From: Platanthera guangdongensis
Lineage: Eukaryota; Streptophyta; Magnoliopsida; Asparagales; Orchidaceae
DNA length: 64,000 bases
Direction: 5' to 3'
NCBI GenBank assembly: GCA_039583875.1
Contig: CM077165.1
Location: forward strand, 79,286,757-79,350,756
Shown piece after piece: positions 22,086 through 32,252 of this stretch (position 1 is the stretch's first letter; every line of letters starts with the position of its first letter). Below the pieces are notes generated by a model, which saw only the letters and a program-made list of their open reading frames with translations, searched no databases and was not told the origin of the DNA. The position numbers and the translations under genes are program-made.

Positions 22086-22967
22086 CTTGAAAGAAATAGT
22101 ACCTAATCAACTAGAGGGGGGGGTGAATAGGTGAACTTAATCTTTTTAAAATTACAGGCAGAAACATTGAATAATAAGACCTGTATTTGCAATTCTCTAC
22201 AGCAATTCAGCACAGATAATACAGCAATCACAGAATTAATCACACACAGAGTACATATAGATTTTTATAGTGGTTCCCCAAGGTCTGGGTACATCCACTT
22301 TCCCCCTTCGCCTATCTAGTAGTGTACTAGATTCGGCCTAACTTCTCCACTTCTTCTCAGATCCTCAGATCTTACAACTCAGAACCACAAACAGGTTCCT
22401 ACAGCTCAGAGTGACTCCACTCCTACAACTCAGGCACAAAACCTTACCACTCAGTCTTCACCAAGACCCACACTCAGGCTAAACAGCCCTACCTCAGCCT
22501 TCAATCAAGGCCTACACTCAGAGAATAAAATCTCCTACACTCAGGCACAATAGCCCTACCTCAGCATTTATAAAATAGGCTTACAGCTCAGATCCCTTAG
22601 GATCCTACAGAAAATACAGTTTACAAAGTGTTTAACCACAACTCTGAAAGAGAGAGATGAGTTGACTGACTTCTTGATGAGTTCTTGGAAGAACTAGGCA
22701 GAGATCAACCACCCTTGGCTTTCTTCAAAGCTTCTTGTATTAGAACACAGTAGGGTTGAGTCTCCTCTGAAGATGATCTTCTATCAACTTCTATCTTGAG
22801 AATCAGATCTCAATCAGAAACTTACTTTTCAGCCTGGTTCAACAGCTGTTCTTCTTAGAAGGAGCTCTCTCTCTCCAACTTCTTAGATCTTCTCTTGAAG
22901 GTCTTCTTCTTGTTGTGTTGTTTTTCAATTCCTAGATCACTCCTTGTTTCTGTCGAAGGAGAAAGGT

Positions 22968-22977
22968 CTTTAAATAG
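22968..22977 (-). promoter_or_regulatory. TATA-like box of the element R LTR
   Basis: CTATTTAAAG on the minus strand lies about 950 bases from the LTR start and directly downstream of the GTCGAC palindrome array, where a core promoter is expected. The sequence is one step away from a perfect TATA box. Confidence 0.5.
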
Positions 22978-23134
22978 TCTTCCTCCAAGGTAACCGACTG
23001 ATCCAGTTTCTAACAACCTTCTGACAGCTCTGACAATTGCAGTTGACCGGCTGAAATGGCATCTGTCAAGTCATACAGTCACTTCTTGAAATCTCTGTCA
23101 CTGTCTGAAAGTGTCGCGACAGATAGTCTTTATA

Positions 23135-23785
23135 TGTCGACACAAATAGACTAAGTGTCGACACAAGTAGACTAAGTGTCGACACTAGCCTTCATGGTGT
23201 CGACACAACTCCTTGTGTTGTTGTAACAGCTTCTCGACACTGCTTCTTTAGAATGTGTCGACACTGATCCTATGTGTCGACACAAGCCTTTTGTTGAATG
23301 TGTCGACACTGATTGAGTGTGTCGACACAAGTACTTCTTCTTCAATACTTAGTTAATTTCTGTTGTGTGTCGACAGAACTCCTTTGTGTCGAAATTTTGC
23401 TGAGTGTCGACACATCTCCTTTGTGTCAACACTTGTCTTCATGTGTTGAAACTTTGCTGAGTGTCGACACATCTCCTTTGTGTCGACACATGTACTTAAA
23501 CTTTGTTGAAGTTCACTGAGTGTCGACATAACCTCCTGGTGTCGACACTTTTGATGTCGACAAAGTTTCTCTGGGTGTCGACACTGCTTCTTAGTGTCGA
23601 CACTGATTATGTAGACAAATCTTCACTGTGTGTCGACACTGCCTGTATGTGTTGAAACATTTCTTCTGGTGTCGACTTTGCCTTCCTGGTGTCGACACAA
23701 TTACTCCAAGTATCGACACAGCTTCTCTAGGTGTCGACACAAGCCTTCTTAAGTGTCGACACTTTTCTTCTGGGTGTCGACACAT
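23135..23785. repeat. Array of GTGTCGACAC palindromes in LTR U3
   Basis: I count about 23 GTCGAC cores in roughly 650 bases, most within GTGTCGACAC; chance would give about 0.2. Spacing is irregular, roughly 15-50 bases, with CTTC and CCTTC spacers recurring. The array occupies U3 upstream of the TATA-like box. Irregular spacers and the LTR setting rule out a CRISPR array. Confidence 0.9.
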
Positions 23786-23928
23786 GGACTTAGAAACTTT
23801 TCCTGCAATCCTGCTGTTACTTAACCTGCACAAATAAACTCAAAGCACATCAAATAAACCTTGATGTATATCATTGAGTAGGGTGAGGCTTCTTCAAATC
23901 TGGTACATATATTCCAATGTACCCAACA

Positions 23929-24590
23929 TGTACTTCAGGTCGTGCTCGTGACCTGGGCGTGTAACCTCAATTCCAAGTGAAATCAGTCGCCCGCAATGAA
24001 ATTTCTGAACATGCCCAAGTACACGCCCAAGTACACGCCCGTGTCTAATATGACACGCCCGTGACCTCGCCTCGTGTCACGCCAGCTCAACATTTTGCGC
24101 TCGAAGATCATCGACCTGACCGACATGCCCGTGTCAAGATGCAACACAGGCGTGACTTCTACACCTGGCCCAGACAAGACGTTGCCGGCGACGAAATGAT
24201 GCGACGCCTTCCCCCAAATGTACCTGCTGGACAAGCCCATGCTACAAGCCCGTGTCAGCAGAGTCACACCTGTGACTTCCACGTGTACACCCGCAAAGTC
24301 AAATAACCATCAGTTCTCTGGATCATATCATGAACAGTGCTTACACGCCCCCTACACGCGCATGACCTAGGGACTATACTTAGAATTTTTTGCCTATAAA
24401 TAGGAAGTTGTTGTATGAGCTGCTGTTCCTTTTTTAAACCATTTTGCTTAAGGGTTGTGATGTTAGATGCTTTTCAAGGCTATGTAAGGGAAATTTCTCC
24501 CCCTCTCCTTAGTTTTTGTTTTTAGCTTTCATTGTAACTCGTCTTTTACCTAATAAAATATGTGTTTTTCTTTCCTTATCTGTAAATAAT
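23929..24590 (+). mobile_element. Athila-like LTR fragment in opposite orientation
   Basis: On the plus strand there are CACGCCCGTG-type palindromes (23945-24360), a TATA box CCTATAAATAGG (24393-24404), the step TTTTCAAGGCTATGTAAGG also found beside the Athila-1 TATA box, and a possible polyadenylation signal AATAAAATA near 24550. The inner LTR end and all coding parts are missing. It abuts the outer end of the element R LTR on the left and a truncated element S LTR on the right. Confidence 0.7.
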
Positions 24591-25597
24591 GAGGCTACAC
24601 CCTACTCCTCAAGTTCTTTCCAAGAACTCTACCTCAGAGTGTATCCACACTCCTACTCCTCAGGCAACTCCTGCCCTACAACTCAGAATAATCAGTTCCT
24701 ACAACTCAGAGAAATATCCACTTCTCCTACCTTAGGCACTCAGCCTTACATCAACCTTTATAACACAGGCTTACAACTCAGAGAAATTGATTCTCCTACA
24801 ATCAGATCTATAGTTAGATCTTACAATGTTTATAATGGTGAAAAGAAATAAATTCTGAATTAGTCACCCAACAAGAGAGAAAGCGGTGACTGCTTCCTGA
24901 ACTGATCTTGATAAGTCAGCTTCCCTTGATCATTGTTGTAATGGATTTGATCCAAGCCTTCTTAGCTTTTCAAAGCTTCTTGAAGATGAAATTAGGGTAT
25001 ATATAGGCTGGAGAATATTGAAGTCGATTCTTGATCTGACATCACCACACCTTCTGAATTCTAGCATATTACTTTTTAGATCAAGGAAGAGATATTGAAT
25101 TGATGCGCTCCTTGATCTTCTTTTTCGTGCTGCAACTCCAATTGCTTCTCCAATTTTTTCTACACTATTTTTGTAGAGTTGATCCCTTTATATAGGCTTT
25201 GTTAAAGGTAATAGGCTGATCAGGTTAATTACTGACATCTGACAGTTCTGACAGTTGTCAGATCCTCTGTAATGATTTCTGCACTTAGAAAACAACTCTG
25301 CTTGAAGTGTTGGAACTTTACTTTTGGATGTGTCGACACCAGTCCCGGGAGGCGGCACTACTCTTATAGTGATGTCGACATACTTCTGAATGTGTCAACA
25401 CAACCTTCACCTTATTTCTACACGACTGATGTAGAATGTGTCAACACTGGTCCTGAGTGTCGACAAAGTTGTTCTTTATCTTGTTTCATAGTGTCGATCC
25501 AAGTCCTGGGTATCGACACAACTTTCTCCTTTACTCAGTACTTCTTGTTTAAGTGTGTCGACACTAGTCCTGAAGGTCGACACAACTACTTCTTGTC
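24590..25597 (-). repeat. Element S 3' LTR, outer part (truncated)
   Basis: The sequence from about 24594 matches the element S 5' LTR near 63955 (CCTCAAGTTCTT, CTCTACCTCA, GTGTATC), so roughly 345 bases of the outer end are missing. A TATA box CCTATATAAAGG lies on the minus strand at 25185-25195. GTCGAC palindromes follow from 25331 on. The LTR resumes at 39269 after the Athila-1 insertion. Confidence 0.8.
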
Positions 25598-26590
25598 TGA
25601 TGGACCCGCGAACAGACTCTTACTGTGGTTGGTTCGGTGAGTCGATCGCCGCGGGCTTGCTCGGGTAGGCAAGTGCACCTATCGCAAGTAGTACTCGATA
25701 TTCGGGGGAATACCGAGGTCGTATTGTTCTCGGGGTCGCGTTGACTATTCTTACTCCTCCGGGAGGACTATTATTTTACTGAAAGAAAAGGTGGATTTTT
25801 TTACTTTAAGAAAAGACAGAAAAGCAAAGGAGCGAAAAAAAAAACGATTTAGAGAATATTCGATGAAGGGTTAACGCTCGGCATCGAATCGGATTAAGAC
25901 TAAAACAATTTTTAATAATAAAAAGACTTAATTTTCAAATTAATAATAAGGCAACTTGGCCGTGGAGGTTCCACAAATGTGAGCTCACCTAGCTATAGGG
26001 ATATCGCTCACCTAAACGTTAAGACTATTCGACCGAACGTTAGTCCGACGAAGGATTCCTCTTAACGCCCGCTTTACGCTAAGAACCCCGCTATTGGGTG
26101 GGGGACCCAATCCGGTAGAATTACGCTTGTCCTCTCTCGAGGGGGCGCACGCAACTCTATTTACCCAGGGGTGATCGGTCCATATGCACGGCCTCTCGGC
26201 TAGCTAGCATATGGACTACGGAAATAGGGCCCACACATCGATTATGTGGTCCTACGCGTCGTAAACCCGGGGTAAACCCTAAGTGCTTAAATTAAAATGA
26301 AAAAAAGAACTTTAATTATTATAAATCATTTTAAATGTCCCAATGCTCTTCGATGCCGAGGCTAATAGCGATTAGTCCACACATCGGTATGGGGACGGCT
26401 TATAATTTAGTGAGGCGCGAGTTCGAAATTAAACACTAAACGTTTATAAGAAAGGGACAAAAGAAAAATAACAACATTTAGAAAACTAAAAAGATTAGCT
26501 AGAACAAGAACTCACGCACACTCCAAATTATAAATTAGAAAGGAACTAAGTTACACATAAAAAGAAAATTTGCATAATTTAAATTTGCGA

Positions 26591-26945
26591 GTCCCACTCA
26601 AACGAGTGGGGGCGGTAAATAAAGGCTGAAAATTGCAAGTCCTACTCAAACGAGTAGGACTGAAATGAAAGCGAGTCCTACTCAAATGAGTAGGAGAAAA
26701 TAAATGCGATTACAGGGCTAAAAAGTCCGGCCATTTAACTCAAGTGAGTAGGCGGAAAAAAAATAAAGAAAGTAAAATTGCAAGTCCTACTCAAACGAGT
26801 AGGACTGAAATAAAGTCCGGCCATTTAAACTCAAGTGAGTAGGCGGAAAAATAGAGAAAGAAAAATTACAAGTCCTACTCGAACGAGTAGGACTGAAAAT
26901 GAAAACGATGCGCCATTTAACTCTTAACGAGTAGGCGGAAATAAA
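26591..26945 (-). repeat. Tandem hairpin array in the Athila-1 LTR
   Basis: About eight inverted repeats follow each other. The prototype has stem GTCCTACTC / GAGTAGGAC with loop AAAC (26639-26660). The first copy (26591-26611) has CCCACTC / GAGTGGG, so a T-A pair is replaced by C-G on both arms. Others are weaker (ACTC AAGT GAGT). The array lies downstream of the TATA box on the element strand, so it should be in the RNA leader. It recurs near 37040-37395. Confidence 0.8.
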
Positions 26946-28064
26946 TGCACCCAAACACACACACTCCATATGAAATTCAAGAAAGCAATAAAATTATACA
27001 CCTACACTCACACACTCTACATAATTTGAATAAAGCATTAAAAGAAAGCATTAAAACAAAGCATGAAAATTTAACACCTACACTCACACACTCTACACAA
27101 TTTAAATCAAAGCATAAAAGTTAATACACCTACACTCACACACACTTCATGAAAATATAAGAAGAACAAAAAGAAATTTAAGCTCATACACTCACACACA
27201 CTAATAACAAAGAAAAATTAAAGTTACCTAAAAATGAAAATAACAAGATTTCTACTCCTAAAACTTACCCAAAACACATAAAAAGAACAAACAAAAATAA
27301 TATGAGCAAAAAGTTTTACAAAATAAAGTCAAAATCAAAGGTGCTCAAAAAATTAAAACTTTAACTTTTTCATGCTTAGGTTTTGCCAAAAATGAATAAA
27401 AAGAGAAAATTAAAATTTTAGAAGACAAAAGTTTTTCAAAACAAATTAAAAATCAAAGTTTTTTGGAAAATAAAAATACCAACATTTTCATTCTTATGAT
27501 GTTATGAAAGTGATAAAAAAGTGAAAAAGAAGATGAAAAGAACAAAAGAGGTTTTACAATCCTAAAAAAAACTAAGTAAAAAGAAAAGAACAAATTCACT
27601 TTTTAAAATCTCCTTTATAGAATCATAAGGATGAAATCAAAATCTAAGCATGAAAAACTAGTTAAAGGAAAAAGATAAGGAGAAAAAGGGGAAAACCTAA
27701 CATTCCTAAGCATGAAAACAAGTAAAAAAAAACATGTAAAGTAAGCAAATTACACTCATACACACACACACACTTTTCATAAATGAAGAACAAGTGAAGA
27801 ACAAAGATGAAACTAAGAATAAAAAGAAGAAAGAAAGTGGGCACAAGTTTCATTCCAAAGCTAAGTAAGAAGAGAAAATCTAACATTTTATTGAATTTTA
27901 GGAACTATTACAAACTATTACAAGGGTTAAAGCTAAGACAAAACAAGAAATGAAATAAAAAAGGGAGAAATCTCCTTACATAGCCTTGAAAATCACGGAT
28001 GCAGCCCACAAAAATACACTAAATTGGCCCAAAAATCTGAACCCTTGGACCTTACAGAACTGGG

Positions 28065-28074
28065 CTATTTATAG
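28065..28074 (-). promoter_or_regulatory. TATA box of the Athila-1 3' LTR
   Basis: CTATAAATAG on the minus strand lies about 740 bases from the LTR start and directly downstream of the palindrome array. The twin in the 5' LTR, the one that would drive the element, is at 38517-38526. Confidence 0.8.
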
Positions 28075-28089
28075 GAAAAAATTTCTAAG

Positions 28090-28645
28090 TACACGCCCTC
28101 GGTCACGGGCGTGACATGGGGGCGTGACAGTACTATTCATGAAGGCGGCTGGCGATTGGACAGCAAAGTTGACTTCGGGCTGAGTTCGCAGCAGTCACGC
28201 CCCAGGTCATGGGCGTGACCTAGGGCGTGTCGGGGAGGTAGAACCGGGCGCGGGTTGCGTCAAATGTCCTCGGCAGCATCTTGTCGGGCCAGCTGGAAAG
28301 GTCACGCCCCATGTCACGGGCGTGACTATGGGCGTGACAGTCGGGGTCGACACTCGACGAATGTCGAGCGGAAAGTGTCGAGTCGAAATCGTTGAGCTGA
28401 AATTGGGTCACGCCCCAGGTCACGGGCGTGACACTGGGCGTGACAGTTGGTGTCGACACTCGACGATCGTCGAGTGGAATTCGTCGAGAGGAGCGGACAC
28501 GGGCTTGGGTCACGCCCCGTGTCGGGTGACACGGGCGTGTCGCCAGGCGTGTCAAGCCTTTTCTTCAGAAATTTTCCGATTTCACGGGAAATGCACAGTC
28601 ACGGCTCGGTCACGGGCGTGACCCATGTGTCACGGGCGTGTACTT
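28090..28645. repeat. Array of GTCACGGGCGTGAC-type palindromes in Athila-1 U3
   Basis: Seven copies of CACGGGCGTG or close variants occur (for example 28102-28115, and near 28204, 28312, 28421, 28526, 28610 and 28630). Between them are TCGACACTCGACGA-type palindromes. The array fills U3 upstream of the TATA box and is repeated in the other LTR at about 38542-39095. Confidence 0.88.
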
Positions 28646-28816
28646 CCCAAAATTTGGCAGATTCTGGAATTTTTCTGCAAAATAAAATAAAACAAGTTAG
28701 GAGAAAATTTACAAGAATAGGAACATTTTATTGAACAAAAATAAGTAAAAACGACGAAAATAAATGAAAATGACTAAATTAATGTGCATAAAAATACGCA
28801 TATTTACAGTTCATCA

Positions 28817-28832
28817 AATACCCCCATACTTA
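28817..28832 (-). other. Athila-1 polypurine tract
   Basis: On the minus strand AAGTATGGGGGTATT stands directly before the LTR start TGATGAACTG. This is the usual plus-strand primer form in Athila elements. Confidence 0.9.
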
Positions 28833-30626
28833 GGCTTTTGCTATTCCAGAGCAAAAGTTTGAGGTGAATCTATAAGGAATAAAAAAAAACTCTAAGTTTG
28901 GGCTATCGCTTAATCAATTATAAGAGAGATCGAAATAAATATACGGGGTGTAAGAGTTAAGTCCTAAAATTATGTAGATGATTTAAATAGCGCAAAAGTT
29001 TTGGCCAAAAGACTTCTTGATGTAATCAAATAGAAGGCAACATTTGTAATGGTTAGATTAACGAAAATAGTTTGGAATTATAAGAATTCTAGCTTATACG
29101 AGTGCTATCGGAAATAATACAATTTACTAATTATGCTCTCAAAAAGATTTTTGAATTAATTCTAGAATCGTGTAATTGGCTAAGGGGGTAGTGTGGTTTA
29201 TGAAGAGGGTTTTGATATTTGAGGTGAGGTAATTTTTTCTCGAACCTCCATTTTTTTTCTTTTGGATTTATTAGGAAAACGAAATCTTATTTTCCTAATA
29301 TGATTTTTGTTTTTCAACTTCATAATAATAAAATTAACCCAATGTATATTTGTGGGAGTAATGAATTTTATCCTCTTACTCCCTATATAATCTTTTAAAA
29401 TTATTGGGTGCCTATGTTTACGGAACGAAATCTTGTTCCCATTGACATAAGATCTTTTAAGGATAAAATTTTTCATGCCAAGTAGGTCATGAAAAGTGAG
29501 GGGAGAAAGGAAAACTAGATTGTAATCCTAAAAATTTTTGAGAGCAACCTTAATAATTTGTATGTCCCAATATTTTTCAGAAAGCTAAAAGTAAGTATAA
29601 TTGAATTCTATAGTCGTTATTTCCTAACATAATATACGTGCTCCTAATAATGAAAAATTAGAAGTAGTGCCTAAAACGAGTCCGCTAGTTTTAACAAAGC
29701 ATAAAGAATTCTTTAAAACTTAACCCCGGCTATTTAAATGTTTCAATCAATAATTAACAAACGGGTAGCTAACAGAGAATTAATAGTATTCACATATAAA
29801 TAAACTCAGAACAAAATTTTTGGATAGCAGAAAAGTTAAGTATGGAATATTTAATTTATTTCTTTCAAAACATTTTTTTGATTTTTATAGTTTTTGTGTA
29901 AACATTTTTTTGTGTTTTTCATTTATTATCTTTTTTTTTGTATTTTTGTTTTTCTCAATTTTTTTGTTTGAAAATTTTTTGAACTATTATCTTTTTTTTT
30001 TTTTTAAGAGAATTTTCATAATATGTACAAAAATAAGGGAGAAAAAGAAAAAGGTTTGTACAAGAATGAGGAAGGGGGAGAGAGAAAAAACAAAAAAATA
30101 TATACAAAGAGAAAATTTTTTTGGATTTTTGTTTTTTTTTTGCATTTAAAATTTTTTTGTTTTTTTTTTTTCATAAAAAATTTTTTGTTTTTTTTTTTTC
30201 ATAAAAATTTTTTTTGTTTTTGTTTGTTTTTTTTTTCATTTAAAATTTCTTTTTTTTGTTTCATTTTAAGATGTTTTTTAATTTTTTTTTTGTTTTGTTG
30301 TTATATGTATTTTTTTTGTATTTTTCTTTGTTTTGAGATGCAGAAAAAAAATGAAGTGCAGAAAATAAAGCACGAAAATACCCCATACTTAAGTCCAACA
30401 TTGTCCCCAATGTTGTATCGTAAGTATGCGGAACAGAAAAGAAAGACAATATGTTCAAAAAAAAGAAAGGGAAGGGGGTAGAAGCTTCCCTGAAACGCGG
30501 TGGGGAAGGCCGATCAGAAACCCTGCGTTTATTAGAAAAAAAATAACAAAGATAATAAGGAAAGAGCGAAAAAGATAAGCGAGGGGTGCCTCCCAGGAGC
30601 GCTTTGTTTATAGTCGTGTAGCTTGA
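28833..30626 (-). other. Athila-1 region between pol and 3' LTR, no env frame
   Basis: About 1.8 kb of AT-rich sequence. T-runs dominate 29860-30345, with a tandem repeat of roughly 33-37 bases at 30130-30260 (T-run, CATAAAAA, T-run). Near the pol end a perfect stem CAACATTG / CAATGTTG with loop GGGA lies at 30396-30415, next to a second polypurine-like motif AAGTATGGGGTATTTT (30375-30390). The only minus frame of note (29198-29476, 92 codons, Lys/Arg/Ile-rich) is probably chance in AT-rich DNA. Many Athila elements have an env-like gene here; I see none. Confidence 0.75.
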
Positions 30627-32252
30627 CTATTTTGGCGGGTTTATAATGTGGAGGAAAGTTATGGTTTCGCTAAAACCGATCACTGGGTCGCCCGCGATGT
30701 AAGACTTTAACCGATGACCGTTTACTTTAAAAGAGCCTTTGTCCGGGTGGGAGACGAGTACGGTTCCATAAGGAAAAACTTCTTCAACTAAGAAGGGACC
30801 GGACCATCTAGATTTTAATTTACCTGGAAAAAGCCTAAGGCGTGAATTGTAAAGAAGGACAAGATCGCCCGGAGAAAATAATTTTTGGGACTTGATTTTT
30901 CGATCGTGATATAACTTAGAGCGCTCCTTATAGAATTTATTGCTCTCGTAAGCGTTCGCACGCCATTCATCGAGCTCGTTTAGTTGCAGTTTTCTATTCT
31001 GAGCGGCTAAGTTGGAGTCGAGGTTGAAGAGTTTTAAAGCCCAAAGTGCGCGATGTTCTAATTCTACGGGTAAATGACACGCTTTGCCGTAGACTAACCG
31101 GAACGGCGTACATCCAATAGCGGTTTTGTATGCCGTCCGATACGCCCACAACGCATCGTCGAGTTTAACGGACCAATCTTTCCTATTTAGCGAAACGGTT
31201 TTTTCTAAAATTCGCTTAATCTCTCGATTTACTACCTCGACTTGGCCACTTGTTTGCGGGTGGTAGGGGGTGGCAAGCTTGTGCGTGACTCCGTATTTAG
31301 CTAACGTCTTAGCCATAAGAGCGTTACAGAAATGCGTTCCCCTATCACTAACAATTGCGCGAGGCGTGCCGAAGCGAGAAAATAATTTTTTAAGAAATGT
31401 AACGACGACTCGCGCATCGTTGGTGGGGAGAGCTTGCGCTTCCGCCCACCGCGATACGTAGTCGACCGCCACTAAAATATACATATTTTTGAAAGACGGA
31501 GGTAGGGGGCCAACAAAATCTATGCCCCACAAATCGAAGACTTCGCATTCTAAAAACATGTTTTGGGGCATCTCGTCGCGACGAGAGATGTTACCCGACC
31601 GCTGACAGCTATCGCATGCGCGCACAAAATTATGCGCGTCTTTGAAGAGAGTGGGCCAAAAGTAGCCCGCCTCTAGCGCCTTCCGAGCGGTCCGGTTGGC
31701 TTGATAATGCCCACCGGCTGGACCCTCGTGGCAGTGCTTAAGAATTTGTAAGCACTCCACACCCGCAACGCATCTTCGGACCGCTTGGTCCGCGCAGATA
31801 CGAAAAAGAAATGGGTCCTCCCAAAAGAAATTTTTCAAGTCAGAAAAGAATTTCTTCTTTTGGTGACCGGAAAATTCTTTTGGAAGGACCCGCGCTACTA
31901 AAAAATTTGCAAAATCTGCGAACCAAGGCGAGGATGACGAAGATTTATTAATGGCAAGAAGGCGTTCCTCGGGGAATCTGTCATTTATTTCAGATTCGAC
32001 GAGCGCTTCCGCACCCGGATTTTCTAAACGGGAGAGGTGGTCTGCCGCTAGATTTTCCGCTCCCCGCTTATCTCGGATCTCCAAATCAAACTCTTGTAGG
32101 AGGAGAATCCATCGAAGAAGGCGGGGCTTCGCATCATTTTTAGCTAATAAATATTTAAGCGCGGAGTGATCGGTAAAAACGATAACTTTAGATAGCGTTA
32201 TATACGAGCGAAACTTATCGAAAGCGAAAACGACGGCTAAGAGTTCCTTTTT
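30627..32252 (-). pseudogene. Athila-1 pol remainder: RNase H end and integrase (after a one-base shift)
   Basis: Without the extra base this frame would continue the gag-pol frame. It runs from the end of RNase H ([17 protein letters not shown]) into integrase. The zinc domain has [12 protein letters not shown] and CDSCQRSG. The catalytic core has Asp in [12 protein letters not shown], Asp in [11 protein letters not shown] and Glu in [17 protein letters not shown]. The C-terminal module follows ([19 protein letters not shown]). It has no internal stop. It ends with TAG just before the post-pol region. Known function is insertion of element DNA. Confidence 0.93.

Larger units (their letters stand above)
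14006..23928 (-). mobile_element. Element R: Ty1/copia (SIRE-like) retrotransposon, fragmented by later insertions
   Basis: Three separated minus-strand blocks (22087-19330, 17713-17347, 14256-14006) rejoin in reading order as one copia gag-PR-INT-RT polyprotein preceded by a 5' LTR (22088-23928). The interruptions are a solo LTR, a truncated chromovirus, and element A. The rest of RT, RNase H and the 3' LTR lie left of the window. I infer a SIRE/Maximus-type lineage from the gag with two zinc knuckles, the long LTR, and the related element S with an extra frame after pol; the lineage name is less certain than the copia assignment. Confidence 0.85.
22088..23928 (-). repeat. Element R 5' LTR, 1.84 kb
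   Basis: On the element strand it starts TGTTGGGTACAT (23928) and ends near 22088 by the primer site. The start sequence is the same as that of the element S 3' LTR (39445). The inner part shares the GGGGGGTGAATAGG step and the CTACAACTCAG repeats with the element S LTRs. The U3 part carries the palindrome array at 23135-23785. No gene lies within it. Confidence 0.85.
25598..28816 (-). repeat. Athila-1 3' LTR, 3.22 kb
   Basis: It starts TGATGGACCC and ends GTTCATCA on the plus strand; the identical partner is 36054-39268. Contents on the plus strand: hairpin array (26591-26945), A/C-rich repeats with CACCTACACTCACACACTC (about 26945-27215), AT-rich tract, TATA box (28065-28074), and the CACGGGCGTG palindromes (28090-28645). 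Short frames inside, for example 28220-28555, follow the palindromes and are duplicated exactly in the other LTR. Confidence 0.97.

Noticed and set aside
23135..23785. CRISPR-like array
   Set aside because: Repeats are 10-base palindromes with irregular spacing inside a plant retrotransposon LTR; repeat and spacer sizes do not fit, and no cas gene exists.
28220..28734. Several frames of 68-111 codons within the Athila-1 LTR
   Set aside because: They are readings of the palindrome array, present on both strands and copied exactly at 38672-39186.
29198..29476. Possible env-like protein in Athila-1 (92 codons)
   Set aside because: AT-rich, basic, no signal peptide or membrane segment, no conserved motif; likely chance.
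29820..30481. Phe-rich plus-strand frames resembling membrane proteins
   Set aside because: They are translations of T-runs (TTT = Phe) and carry no real signal.
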